Shown here: piece by piece, positions 7,500-14,676 of the stretch
How the letters are laid out: every line of letters starts with the position of its first letter
Position numbering within the stretch: the first letter of the stretch is position 1
DNA from: Caryophanales bacterium UBA1744
GTDB taxonomy: Bacteria; Bacillota_I; Bacilli_A; RFN20; CAG-826
DNA length: 18,581 bases
Assembly (NCBI GenBank): GCA_002314915.1
Contig: DCHU01000001.1
Span: 1 to 18,581, forward strand
Reading direction: 5' to 3'
The notes under the pieces: model-generated
Database searches by the model: none
Seen by the model: the letters and a program-made list of their open reading frames with translations, nothing else
What the model was told of the DNA's origin: nothing
Translations under genes and position numbers: made by a program

Positions 7500-7648
7500 G
7501 CGTGAAAAGTTAGCAGGCTTTTACGTTTCCGTCCGACGTCCCTCGATTTATAGTGGTAGGCTCAGCTAAAGTGGCCGAAGGAGAGACACCCGGGAAATGG
7601 GAGAAGCATCCAACACTTTGTTCCGCAAAGAAAGGAGACATTTTAGAT
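7500..7648 (+). promoter_or_regulatory. Structured 5' leader of rpsD, probable S4 autoregulatory RNA
   Basis: About 150 nt lie between the likely transcription start and the rpsD start codon. Hairpin 1 pairs 7501-7509 with 7518-7525 (CGTGAAAAG with CTTTTACG, one bulged G), leaving the loop TTAGCAGG at 7510-7517. That loop can pair with CTCAGCTAA at 7561-7569: five Watson-Crick pairs (TTAGC/GCTAA), then a mismatch, then G-C and a G-U pair, forming a pseudoknot. A second stem can form between GTCCCTC (7538-7544) and GAGAGAC (7581-7587) with one mismatch, perhaps closed by TTTCC/GGAAA (7526-7530/7593-7597). A small hairpin CTTTG/CAAAG (7616-7630) abuts the ribosome binding site. S4 is known to repress its own mRNA through leader structure in Bacillus; the match here is inferred from position and pairing, not from a covariance model. 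Confidence 0.6.
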
Positions 7649-8257
7649 ATGTCAAGATACACAGGTTCCACATGGAAAAAATCACGTCACCTCAGCTTCT
7701 CAATCTTAGAGACAGGTGATGAGCTCAAGAAGAGAGCTTATGGTCCAGGCCAGCATGGTCAGGACAGAAAGAGAAAGCCATCAGAGTATGGCTCTCAGTT
7801 AGCTGAAAAGCAGAAACTCCGCAACTACTACGGAATTTCAGAAAAGCAGTTCAGAAGACTCTTCGTCATGGCAAAGAAAGACAAGACCACAGTTACAGGT
7901 CTCGCATTCTTCAGAATCCTCGAATCCAGACTCGACAACCTCGTCTACAGAATGGGCTTCGCTCGCACTCGTGCAGCTTCCCGTCAGTTAGTCAACCACG
8001 GTCACGTCCTCGTTAATGGAAAGAAAGTCGACATCGCTTCATACTTATGCAACGTTGGCGACGTCATCTCATTCAAAGAGACATCTCCATTAAAGGTCGT
8101 CAAAGAGTCAGTTGAAGGAAAGCCAACAATCCCAGGCTTCGTCACAGTTGAAGCAGAAAAGTTCTCAGGCGTCTTCGCAAGACTTCCAGAGAGAAACGAA
8201 CTTCCAAAAGACATCAACGAAGCTCAGATCATCGAATACTACAACAGACTTCTCTAA
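7649..8257 (+). CDS. rpsD: 30S ribosomal protein S4
   Basis: The 202-residue product starts MSRYTGSTWKKSRHLSFS and contains the S4 core: YGPGQHGQ, SEYGSQLAEKQKLRNYYG, the RNA-binding S4 domain (LESRLDNLVYRMGFARTRAASRQLVNHGHVLVNG, residues about 90-125) and the C-terminal RLPERNELPKDINEA. S4 nucleates assembly of the small subunit by binding the 5' domain of 16S rRNA, and in many bacteria represses its own synthesis. The N-terminal region has no zinc-binding cysteine set, so this is the cysteine-free type. The frame is open upstream to a GTG at 7553, but that part overlaps the structured leader. ATG 7649 is chosen because AAGGAG lies at 7632-7637 and the protein then matches family length. The gene is monocistronic, between its own promoter and terminator. 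Confidence 0.97.
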   Translation: MSRYTGSTWKKSRHLSFSILETGDELKKRAYGPGQHGQDRKRKPSEYGSQLAEKQKLRNYYGISEKQFRRLFVMAKKDKTTVTGLAFFRILESRLDNLVYRMGFARTRAASRQLVNHGHVLVNGKKVDIASYLCNVGDVISFKETSPLKVVKESVEGKPTIPGFVTVEAEKFSGVFARLPERNELPKDINEAQIIEYYNRLL

Positions 8258-8284
8258 TCTGTTGCAACAATCGCAGATCAAGAT

Positions 8285-8316
8285 ACGCATCCATTCGTGG
8301 GTGCGTTTTTCTTTTA
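8285..8316 (+). terminator. Rho-independent terminator of rpsD
   Basis: ACGCATCCA (8285-8293) pairs with TGGGTGCGT (8298-8306), with one G-U pair, around a TTCG tetraloop. The run TTTTTCTTTTATT follows. It lies 27 bases after the rpsD stop. Confidence 0.92.
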
Positions 8317-8321
8317 TTCCG

Positions 8322-8357
8322 GGCATAAGAAAAGCCCGACCATTCAATCGGGCTTAC
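8322..8357 (-). terminator. Rho-independent terminator of glnN
   Basis: Read on the minus strand, AAGCCCGA and TCGGGCTT (plus-strand 8348-8355 and 8332-8339) form a perfect 8-bp stem with an 8-nt loop, followed by TTCTTATG. It begins five bases beyond the glnN stop codon and faces the rpsD terminator. Confidence 0.85.
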
Positions 8358-8359
8358 TA

Positions 8360-10441
8360 TTAATAATCAAGTTTGAAGAATAATGATCCGTATGTAGGGT
8401 AAGTGAATAACTCCGACGCTAGAAGGCCTTCAATTGCATCATACTTAGCTCTGATGGACTCATGGAGAGGAACTCCCTTCTCAAGGAGGTATAAACCAGT
8501 TTCCTTGTTAGAAGTAAGGTTGTGAGCATCTGCAATAACCTTATCGAGTTCAGATAGTTCTTTTGAAGATTCATCTACAAACGCTTTCAGTTTTACAATA
8601 GTTTCTTTGAAGTATTCAGGCATGAATTCTCCAGTAGAAGCTAGAGATACGATGTTTTTGCCAATGACTGGATAAACCTTGGTCTTCATCATATCCGAAA
8701 GGGTTCTAAGCTCAATGGATTTAACCTTAGCATATGTTTCATACATAACATCGAGTCTTGCTGAAACTTCTTCTTCGGAGAGCGCTCCTTCTTTAACAAG
8801 TACAGCTGCCGAGTTGTGTTCTTCAACATATTTAATGGTTTCAACCCATGTTCTAATATTGAGAAGTCCACGTTTCTCCGCTTCATCAATCCAAGCGTTT
8901 GCATAGCCATCTCCACCGAAGAGGATTCTCTTGTGTTCCTTGACGATTTCGACACAGATGTCGAGAGCGGCTTTTCTTATATCCTGGCGATACTTGTGAG
9001 ATTCGATCTCATCAGCAATCTCATTTAAAGCCTCTGCCATTATAGAGTTGAGAGCAACATTTAGATATCCTGCTGACATGCTTGAGCCTAATGCACGGAC
9101 CTCAAACTTATTTCCAGTAAATGCAACTGGTGATGTTCTATTTCTGTCAGCGTTGTCTCTTGGAAGATAGCTTAAGTTGGATATTCCGAAATCTTTAAGA
9201 GAATTCTTTGCGTATGTTTTTGGTTTATCGTCTACAAGCGAATCTAGTACATCTTCAATAACGCTTCCTAAGAAGATGGAGATGATTGCTGGAGGCGCTT
9301 CATTTGCACCTAAACGATAATCATTGCCAGGGCATGATGTGAAAAGTCTAATTAATTCTGGGTGCGTATCTACCGCTTTGATAAACGCGCAAAGGAATGT
9401 TAAGAACTGGATGTTCTCATGTGGATTCTTTCCAGGGTCGAAAAGATTTACGCCGGTGTTTGTTGTTAAACTCCAGTTATTGTGTTTGCCAGAGCCGTTG
9501 ATCCCAGCAAATGGTTTTTCGTGCAATAAGCAGACAAGGTCATGTTTAAGAGCAGTCTTCTGGAGCACTTCCATGATGATTTGGTTCTGATCAATGGCGA
9601 TATTTGTGTCTGCATAGATTGGCGCAAGCTCGAACTGTCCTGGCGCAACCTCGTTGTGTTCTGTCTTAGCGAAGATGCCAAGTTTCCATAAATGAACATT
9701 AACGTCCTTCATGAAATCCTGCACTCTAGTAGGGATTGTACCGAAATAATGAGTCTCAAGTTCCTGTCCTTTTGGAGGAAGAGCTCCAATAACTGTCTTT
9801 CCTGCTAACACCAAATCTTCTCTCTTAAGGAAGTCTTCTTTTGCGACGAGGAAGTATTCCTGTTCAAGTCCAACAGATGAGGTAACACGAGTAACGCTCT
9901 TATCACCGAAAGCATTGATGACTCTGCATGAAGCCTTGGAAACTGAATCCATTGATTTAAGTAAAGGTCCCTTAAAATCCAACGCTTCTCCTTTATAGGA
10001 AACGAAAATTGTTGGGATAAATAATGTTCCGTCCTTGATAAAAGCTGGGGAAGTGCAATCCCAATATGTATATCCGCGAGCTTCGAATGTAGCGCGCAAA
10101 CCACCACTTGGGAATGATGAAGCATCAGGTTCGCCTTTGATAAGATTCTTTCCTGAGAACTTGGCAAGTGGCTTTCCTTCTTTATCCATATCCAAGAATG
10201 AATCATGCTTCTCGGCCGTGGCTCCGGTTAAAGGTTGGAACCAATGCGTGTAATGCGTGCATCCTTTAGATAATGCCCACGTTTTCATTTCATGAGCGAT
10301 GACATCGGCCGTCTCTCTGTCGAGAGCACCCTTATTATTCATTGTATCAATCCATCTTTTATAGACAGGTGATGGAAGAAGTTCTTTCATCTTCTTGTCA
10401 TCAAATACATCTAAACCAAATTCTTCGACGATTTTCTCCAT
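8360..10441 (-). CDS. glnN: Glutamine synthetase type III (GSIII)
   Basis: GSIII makes glutamine from glutamate, ammonia and ATP in the cytoplasm. The product has 693 residues from this start, in the range of about 700 typical of GSIII and far above the 440-470 of GSI. Motifs visible are the GSIII-specific FPSGGLRATFEARGYTYWD near residues 110-128, the metal-binding SSVGLEQEYF (188-197), the conserved NEVAPGQFELAP (263-274), the ATP/glutamate-site NGSGKHNNWSL (315-325), and NRTSPVAFTGNKFEVRALGSS further on, which carries active-site residues. An ATG eight codons upstream (10465) is in frame but has no ribosome binding site; ATG 10441 is preceded by AGGAG with 7-nt spacing, so it is preferred. 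The gene stands alone between two terminators. No other nitrogen-assimilation gene is in the window. Confidence 0.95.
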   Translation of the reverse strand: MEKIVEEFGLDVFDDKKMKELLPSPVYKRWIDTMNNKGALDRETADVIAHEMKTWALSKGCTHYTHWFQPLTGATAEKHDSFLDMDKEGKPLAKFSGKNLIKGEPDASSFPSGGLRATFEARGYTYWDCTSPAFIKDGTLFIPTIFVSYKGEALDFKGPLLKSMDSVSKASCRVINAFGDKSVTRVTSSVGLEQEYFLVAKEDFLKREDLVLAGKTVIGALPPKGQELETHYFGTIPTRVQDFMKDVNVHLWKLGIFAKTEHNEVAPGQFELAPIYADTNIAIDQNQIIMEVLQKTALKHDLVCLLHEKPFAGINGSGKHNNWSLTTNTGVNLFDPGKNPHENIQFLTFLCAFIKAVDTHPELIRLFTSCPGNDYRLGANEAPPAIISIFLGSVIEDVLDSLVDDKPKTYAKNSLKDFGISNLSYLPRDNADRNRTSPVAFTGNKFEVRALGSSMSAGYLNVALNSIMAEALNEIADEIESHKYRQDIRKAALDICVEIVKEHKRILFGGDGYANAWIDEAEKRGLLNIRTWVETIKYVEEHNSAAVLVKEGALSEEEVSARLDVMYETYAKVKSIELRTLSDMMKTKVYPVIGKNIVSLASTGEFMPEYFKETIVKLKAFVDESSKELSELDKVIADAHNLTSNKETGLYLLEKGVPLHESIRAKYDAIEGLLASELFTYPTYGSLFFKLDY

Positions 10442-10640
10442 TGCAAATCTCCTATTTTCATCCATTATGCTCGCAGTTTTGTTTATGTAAAGAAGAAATG
10501 TAGAAAAAATCGCTTACATTGAATAAATTAGGCAGTTTTTTCCAAAATAGGCTTAGAAAAATCAGAGTTTTTATGATTTTCTTGGAAAATTTACTCTATT
10601 TTTGATGTTTTTTTGTTTTAAATGTCGTTTATTGCCGTTT
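10442..10640 (-). promoter_or_regulatory. AT-rich upstream region of glnN with candidate regulatory repeats
   Basis: This non-coding stretch must hold the glnN promoter, but no convincing -35/-10 pair stands out. Near the gene are three ATGTA motifs: 10485-10489, 10498-10502, and an inverted copy at 10515-10519; the last two form a dyad with a 12-nt spacer. Further out, a long imperfect inverted repeat spans 10558-10603, with ATTTTC/GAAAAT around TTG at 10576-10590 and outer AGAGT/ACTCT arms. These are candidate operators or RNA structures. The dyad does not fit the spacing of a GlnR/TnrA box. Confidence 0.4.
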
Positions 10641-10676
10641 TGATAAAAAGAAAAGCGGATGTTTCCACCCGCTTAA
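10641..10676 (-). terminator. Rho-independent terminator of the phosphoesterase gene
   Basis: On the minus strand AAGCGGGTG pairs with CATCCGCTT (one G-U pair) around a GAAA tetraloop, followed by TTCTTTTTATC. In plus coordinates the stem lies at 10653-10674. It starts within a few bases of the stop codon at 10679. Confidence 0.9.
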
Positions 10677-10678
10677 GT

Positions 10679-12001
10679 TTATCTTCCTTCTCTGATCTTT
10701 TTGATGTCTACAACATCTTCCTGATAATAGTCATCAATGTTAACTTTAATGAATTTGTCAGTTGATGCTCCATAATCCGTGTATACGTTTTTATGCACCT
10801 GACTCCAGGTTCCATCATTCTTCACGGTGATCACGGTGCAGCCTCTTTGTTTTCCAAACTTAGCAATGTCCGTGTATGCAGTATTATCGATTGAGTATCC
10901 GTATGATAGTGTAACTCCCTTATACTCCACTACCGCATTGTTCGTGTGATCGTGGCCAACGAAGACCGCTTCCATGGTATTCATTCCATCCGGTCCCATT
11001 CTCTCGAAGAACTGGTCAATATCCTCTGGAGCGGTTTCTCTATCTTTGATTCCTCCGTACCAGATTCTTCCACCATCTATCTTCTCGGCCGCTTCTTCGC
11101 CCCATACGCCTTCGACGTATTTAGTTGTGGCCGTATCATTCCAATTGTTATCTCTAAGTTCGCGGAATGCCGTTTCAAATTCTCCGGTAGGAATATGATG
11201 GAAGAACAGAGTTTTTAGATCATGACCCTCTTTTGTTTGAAGTTCCTTAATCGTGTTCTCGGCCCAGTCAATCTGAGCTTCGTGAATAACGTCGTATTCC
11301 CAGTTGATGGATGCGCTGATAGATCTTGAGATGTAATCGTTGGAGTCGATGAGCATCACGACTTTGCGAATTGAATCATCCGAGTTCTTGAGTAATATGC
11401 ATTGATTGGTAACGCTTGGCATCTTATTGTCTTCATCGCTGAATTCAGATTGGAAGAAACAATACTCATACTTGTTATTCTCGTAGAGTTTCCCCATTCC
11501 CTTTCTCTTTGTAAAATCAAATGATTCCGTATCGTGGTTTCCGAATACCGTGGTGAAATACACTTTCTCATGTTCAAAGATTTGAAGAACAACCTTGGCA
11601 GCCATCTTGTTATTGAATGTGCCGCCTCCATTAAAGATAGGCCCAGGTACGCAGAAGATGTTATCGCCGTCCAAAATGACGATATCAGGCTTTTCTTGCT
11701 GCAGCATGGTAACAATTTCATAGATTGCTTTTCTATCCTTCTTAGCGGTGTAAAGGCCACCTCCAATGTGAAGGTCGGTAAGTTGCATGATCTTGATATC
11801 TCTATCAGTCTTTATAGAGTATCTTCCATCTTCGAGTTCAGGGATTAAACGATCATCCCCATATTCAACCGCGTCAAATTTGTTGATGTAGTTAAATAGC
11901 GATGCAGTATTTGCAGACGTAGCAACGAGTTTTCCTCCGATTGCTAAAGCAATCAAACCAATAAAACCATATGCGATAAAACGCTTTTTGAATTTTGCCA
12001 T
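10679..12001 (-). CDS. Membrane-anchored calcineurin-like metallophosphoesterase
   Basis: The 440-residue product starts with a basic segment and one hydrophobic helix (MAKFKKRF then about residues 9-28), a signal anchor, so the enzyme should face outside the cell. The metallophosphoesterase motifs are in order: TDLHIGG (Asp76, His78), LDGDN (Asp111), FGNHDTE (Asn155, His156), FFHHIP (His268 or His269) and FVGHDH (His350, His352). These bind two metal ions and hydrolyse phosphoesters. Order and spacing resemble the Dcr2/purple-acid-phosphatase-like group, and a mid-domain insertion of about 80 residues lies between FFHHIP and GHDH. The true substrate (phosphoprotein, nucleotide, phospholipid head group or other) cannot be read from sequence. 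GGAAGG precedes the ATG by about 9 nt. It is a single gene between terminators, with a palindrome upstream. Confidence 0.87.
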   Translation of the reverse strand: MAKFKKRFIAYGFIGLIALAIGGKLVATSANTASLFNYINKFDAVEYGDDRLIPELEDGRYSIKTDRDIKIMQLTDLHIGGGLYTAKKDRKAIYEIVTMLQQEKPDIVILDGDNIFCVPGPIFNGGGTFNNKMAAKVVLQIFEHEKVYFTTVFGNHDTESFDFTKRKGMGKLYENNKYEYCFFQSEFSDEDNKMPSVTNQCILLKNSDDSIRKVVMLIDSNDYISRSISASINWEYDVIHEAQIDWAENTIKELQTKEGHDLKTLFFHHIPTGEFETAFRELRDNNWNDTATTKYVEGVWGEEAAEKIDGGRIWYGGIKDRETAPEDIDQFFERMGPDGMNTMEAVFVGHDHTNNAVVEYKGVTLSYGYSIDNTAYTDIAKFGKQRGCTVITVKNDGTWSQVHKNVYTDYGASTDKFIKVNIDDYYQEDVVDIKKIREGR

Positions 12002-12033
12002 AAGTATTACCTTCCGAAGTATCTGGTTATATT

Positions 12034-12058
12034 ATGCACAATTATCACGAGTGTGCAT
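12034..12058 (-). promoter_or_regulatory. Palindromic candidate operator upstream of the phosphoesterase gene
   Basis: ATGCACA (12034-12040) and TGTGCAT (12052-12058) form a perfect 7-bp inverted repeat with an 11-nt spacer, about 33 bp upstream of the start codon. On the minus strand TAATAT lies at its inner edge and could be part of a -10 box, so a repressor or activator bound here would overlap the promoter. The regulator is unknown. Confidence 0.4.
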
Positions 12059-12060
12059 TA

Positions 12061-12096
12061 TTCTTTTTAAAAAGAAAAGGCACCTTGAGGCGCCTT
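12061..12096 (-). terminator. Rho-independent terminator of the opp operon
   Basis: On the minus strand AAGGCGCC and GGTGCCTT form an 8-bp stem (one G-U pair) with a TCAA tetraloop (plus coordinates 12077-12096), followed by TTCTTTTT. It lies 16 bases beyond the stop of the last operon gene at 12113. Confidence 0.92.
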
Positions 12097-12112
12097 ATTC
12101 TATTCATATGGA

Positions 12113-12769
12113 TTAACCTACGAGTTTTTCAACTGCCTTGATGAGAAGGATTGAGAATACCGTATACGCTGCAGCAGCGATGATTAACATTTGGTTTGCC
12201 AAGATGAGTAATGGGAATTTCGCAATGCCAAAGGAACCAATTTCATAGAAGAGAGCAACGATTCCGAATCCAATTGCGAACACGATGACAGGTCTCTTTA
12301 GTGTTTCAACGAAATGAGATCTTGAAAGAGAGGCAATCAATGACCACACTCCTGCGATAAGGAAGATTAAGGAAGCCCACTCTCCTCCGCAGAAGAGACC
12401 TGGAACAATTGATCCACCGATGCAATAAACAGTATCTCTAAAGAAATAAAGGTAGAAAGCGCATGGGACTGCTGAGATGCCAATGGTTAACAAGATTTCA
12501 AAACCCGTTAAGCAACCGACTAAGCAAAGGATTTCGCCCACAAGTGCGATTGAGCCAAATGTTATGGCACCACCGCTATAGAAGAATCCCTCGAAGCCTT
12601 TTACGAATGCCTCGGTGTATTCGGTGCAATCGACATGAATCGCTCCTTTTGTTGAATAGTTAACAACTGAGAAGACGATGAAGAGAATAGTTGCAATCAT
12701 CGTCACAAGGATAAGAGCGAAACAAGCCCATGATCCGTACTTTTTCTGGTTTTCTATTAGTTTGTTCAT
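12113..12769 (-). CDS. Uncharacterised six-helix membrane protein at the end of the opp operon
   Basis: The product has 218 residues with about six hydrophobic helices (near 14-36, 71-90, 92-110, 130-148, 160-178 and 185-212). Short loops and a central extracytoplasmic or cytoplasmic loop (about 42-68) contain several acidic and aromatic residues. I recognise no family and see no catalytic motif. The frame can be extended five codons upstream to a TTG, but ATG 12769 is chosen because GGAGG stands 8 nt before it. That ribosome binding site lies in the last codons of the preceding gene, whose stop is one base upstream of this start, so the two are translated together. Position at the end of the peptide-transporter operon suggests a link to that transporter, but nothing in the protein proves it. 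Confidence 0.75.
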   Translation of the reverse strand: MNKLIENQKKYGSWACFALILVTMIATILFIVFSVVNYSTKGAIHVDCTEYTEAFVKGFEGFFYSGGAITFGSIALVGEILCLVGCLTGFEILLTIGISAVPCAFYLYFFRDTVYCIGGSIVPGLFCGGEWASLIFLIAGVWSLIASLSRSHFVETLKRPVIVFAIGFGIVALFYEIGSFGIAKFPLLILANQMLIIAAAAYTVFSILLIKAVEKLVG

Positions 12770-12770
12770 A

Positions 12771-13343
12771 TTAGAAACCTCCAATAATTAAGCTTTTGAT
12801 TATAACCTCGGTTGTAGTGACGCTTCCGCCTGGGTCCGAATGATGAATGCCACCTTCAATCAGATAAGATGGAATCAGGAGAATCAGTCCTGTCAGGAAG
12901 AACAAAGCGCCTACTATGAGGATTCCCCAATGGCGGTTAGGCTTTTTACCTGTGTGTTTCATCACATAGTAATCACCATATGTCTTAGGGAGTTTAGAGT
13001 CTTCTGGGTGAAGACGGAATACGAACGATAGAAATTTCTTCGTGCCGTATACGATGAGGTCAAAGACACCTTCATTAGATACGAATATCAAGAGCCAACC
13101 AAATATTCCAAGTATGCCCGGAATTGTCATGATGTCGACAAAGCAGGTTATAGGGTACTTATCGAACTCATAATTGGCATTGAAGAAGATGATGATTACT
13201 GCCGTTAGTACTGCTAAAACAATAAGTACGCCAGCAGATATCCCAAGATCGAGTAGCCAGAGTTTCAACTTCTCTTCCTTATCGATGTCTTTAAGGGCAT
13301 TCTTCTCAATTTTTAAGTTTTCGATGTCTTTTTTGTTTTTCAT
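12771..13343 (-). CDS. Membrane protein with DUF3899-like region, in the opp operon
   Basis: The product has 190 residues: a charged, lysine-rich N-terminal segment (1-28), then three clear membrane helices (about 31-54, 66-87 and 138-160) and a short hydrophobic C-terminal end. The segment WLLIFVSNEGVFDLIVYGTK (83-102) followed by a basic stretch resembles the conserved core of DUF3899 proteins of Bacillota, whose function is unknown. This assignment is from memory of the pattern and needs a profile search. The start codon overlaps the oppF stop by one base (TAATG) and has no clear Shine-Dalgarno sequence, so it is probably translated by reinitiation after oppF. This close coupling ties its expression to the transporter ATPase. 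Confidence 0.75.
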   Translation of the reverse strand: MKNKKDIENLKIEKNALKDIDKEEKLKLWLLDLGISAGVLIVLAVLTAVIIIFFNANYEFDKYPITCFVDIMTIPGILGIFGWLLIFVSNEGVFDLIVYGTKKFLSFVFRLHPEDSKLPKTYGDYYVMKHTGKKPNRHWGILIVGALFFLTGLILLIPSYLIEGGIHHSDPGGSVTTTEVIIKSLIIGGF

Positions 13344-14674
13344 TATTTGTTAATCAAAGTCTTGTACGCTTCGAATTCAGCTTCGTCGCATAAGACCATG
13401 TGTCCTGGCTCAACCTCTCTAAGTTCTGGCTTAGAATTTGAGTAGTCATGATCTCTCGATGGAACGTAGTCAACTCTCTTTCTGTTCTTCTCATAATGAG
13501 GATCAGGGAGAGGGATAGCTGATAAAAGCGATTTGGTATATGGGTGCAATGGATGAGCAAACAATGCGTCTGATGGAGCGATTTCAACGATCTTTCCGAA
13601 GTACATGACTGCGATTCTGTCACAGAAGTACTTAACGACCGATAAGTCGTGAGCGATGAAGACGATTGATAAGTTGAGTTCATCCTTTAAGTCATTCAAG
13701 AGGTTGATGACCTGGGCTTGAATGGAAACGTCAAGAGCGGAGACAGGCTCATCACAGATGAGAAGTTCTGGTTCCATGACGAGTGAACGAGCAATACCGA
13801 TACGCTGTCTCTGGCCACCAGAGAATTCGTGTGGGTAACGGTTTGCCATTTCAGCGACAAGTCCGACTTTCTCTAAAGCGTCAGCGACTTTGTCGTGTAA
13901 GACCTGAGGATTTCTAACGCCGTTGATTCTTAAACCTTCGGCAACGATTTCCTGAACTGTCATACGTGGGTCAAGAGAAGCGATAGGATCCTGGAAGATC
14001 ATCTGCATCTTTGATGTTAACTTAGAACGCTTAGCGATATGGAGAGCTTCTTTATATTCAGCCTTTAAAGCTGCAAGTTCATCAGCTGGACCATTCTCTG
14101 CCTCTTTAAGAAGTGGGAGATACTTTTCATTGCATCTCTGAACTTCCGCTTTAGCGAAGAGTTTGTCGCAGTTTGCCTTATCGTAGTTTGCCTTACGAAT
14201 CTTTTTGACCTGAGTATCAACGATAACCTGAAGGTTGTCGCGGATTTCTTTTATCTTGGCGTCATATTCAGCGATGAGAGCTTTCTTCTCCGCTTCATAA
14301 TCGCCGTCTCTAGAAACCTGGAATGAATCAAGAGCTTCTTTCTTTTTGGTCTGAAGTTCTTTGATAGCTTCCTGTGCGTGGATTGTCTTCCACTTGATTT
14401 CCTTTTCATTCCATCTTGTGCCAGCACCGATTCTCTGTCCTTTGAAATAGATGGAGCCAGAGGTGATGTCATAAAGACGGAGGATTGAACGTCCGGTTGT
14501 CGTTTTTCCGCATCCGGATTCGCCGACTAAACCAACGACTTCTCCTTTATGAACGTCAAAGGATACGTCGTGAACAGCCTTGTTGTACTTGAATTCTCCC
14601 TTTCCGAAGCGGAAGTACTGCTTGAGGTGTCTAACTGAGAGAATTACTTCTTCATTTGAGAAATCTTTGCTCAT
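13343..14674 (-). CDS. oppF: Oligopeptide ABC transporter ATP-binding protein OppF, with helical insertion
   Basis: The 443-residue product is an Opp/Dpp-type ATPase that powers peptide uptake at the inner membrane face. Present are Walker A GESGCGKTT (51-59), the Q-loop MIFQDP (Gln228), the signature FSGGQRQRIGIA (284-295), Walker B LLICDEP (304-310), the switch histidine in FIAHD (342) and the C-terminal HPLHPYTKSLLSAIP peptide-transporter tail. All active-site elements are intact. Unusually, about 130 residues (roughly 85-218) lie between Walker A and the Q-loop; they are rich in Lys, Glu and Ala and predicted helical. Normal OppF has about 310-330 residues. The start lies two bases after the oppD stop, with AAGGAGG inside the last oppD codons. 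OppF normally pairs with OppD. Confidence 0.93.
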   Translation of the reverse strand: MSKDFSNEEVILSVRHLKQYFRFGKGEFKYNKAVHDVSFDVHKGEVVGLVGESGCGKTTTGRSILRLYDITSGSIYFKGQRIGAGTRWNEKEIKWKTIHAQEAIKELQTKKKEALDSFQVSRDGDYEAEKKALIAEYDAKIKEIRDNLQVIVDTQVKKIRKANYDKANCDKLFAKAEVQRCNEKYLPLLKEAENGPADELAALKAEYKEALHIAKRSKLTSKMQMIFQDPIASLDPRMTVQEIVAEGLRINGVRNPQVLHDKVADALEKVGLVAEMANRYPHEFSGGQRQRIGIARSLVMEPELLICDEPVSALDVSIQAQVINLLNDLKDELNLSIVFIAHDLSVVKYFCDRIAVMYFGKIVEIAPSDALFAHPLHPYTKSLLSAIPLPDPHYEKNRKRVDYVPSRDHDYSNSKPELREVEPGHMVLCDEAEFEAYKTLINK

Positions 14675-14676
14675 GG

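Noticed and set aside
7553..7648. GTG start extending S4 by 32 residues
   Set aside because: The extension overlaps the structured leader, has no homology to S4, and ATG 7649 has a good ribosome binding site.
9805..10206. Open frame of 133 codons inside glnN
   Set aside because: An out-of-frame reading of a strongly conserved enzyme gene; no start signal and no recognisable domain.
10442..10465. ATG at 10465 as the glnN start
   Set aside because: No Shine-Dalgarno precedes it, while AGGAG lies 7 nt before the in-frame ATG at 10441.
10498..10519. Classical GlnR/TnrA box before glnN
   Set aside because: The half-sites TGTA and TACA span 20 nt, not the 17 nt of TGTNA-N7-TNACA; kept only as an unassigned dyad.
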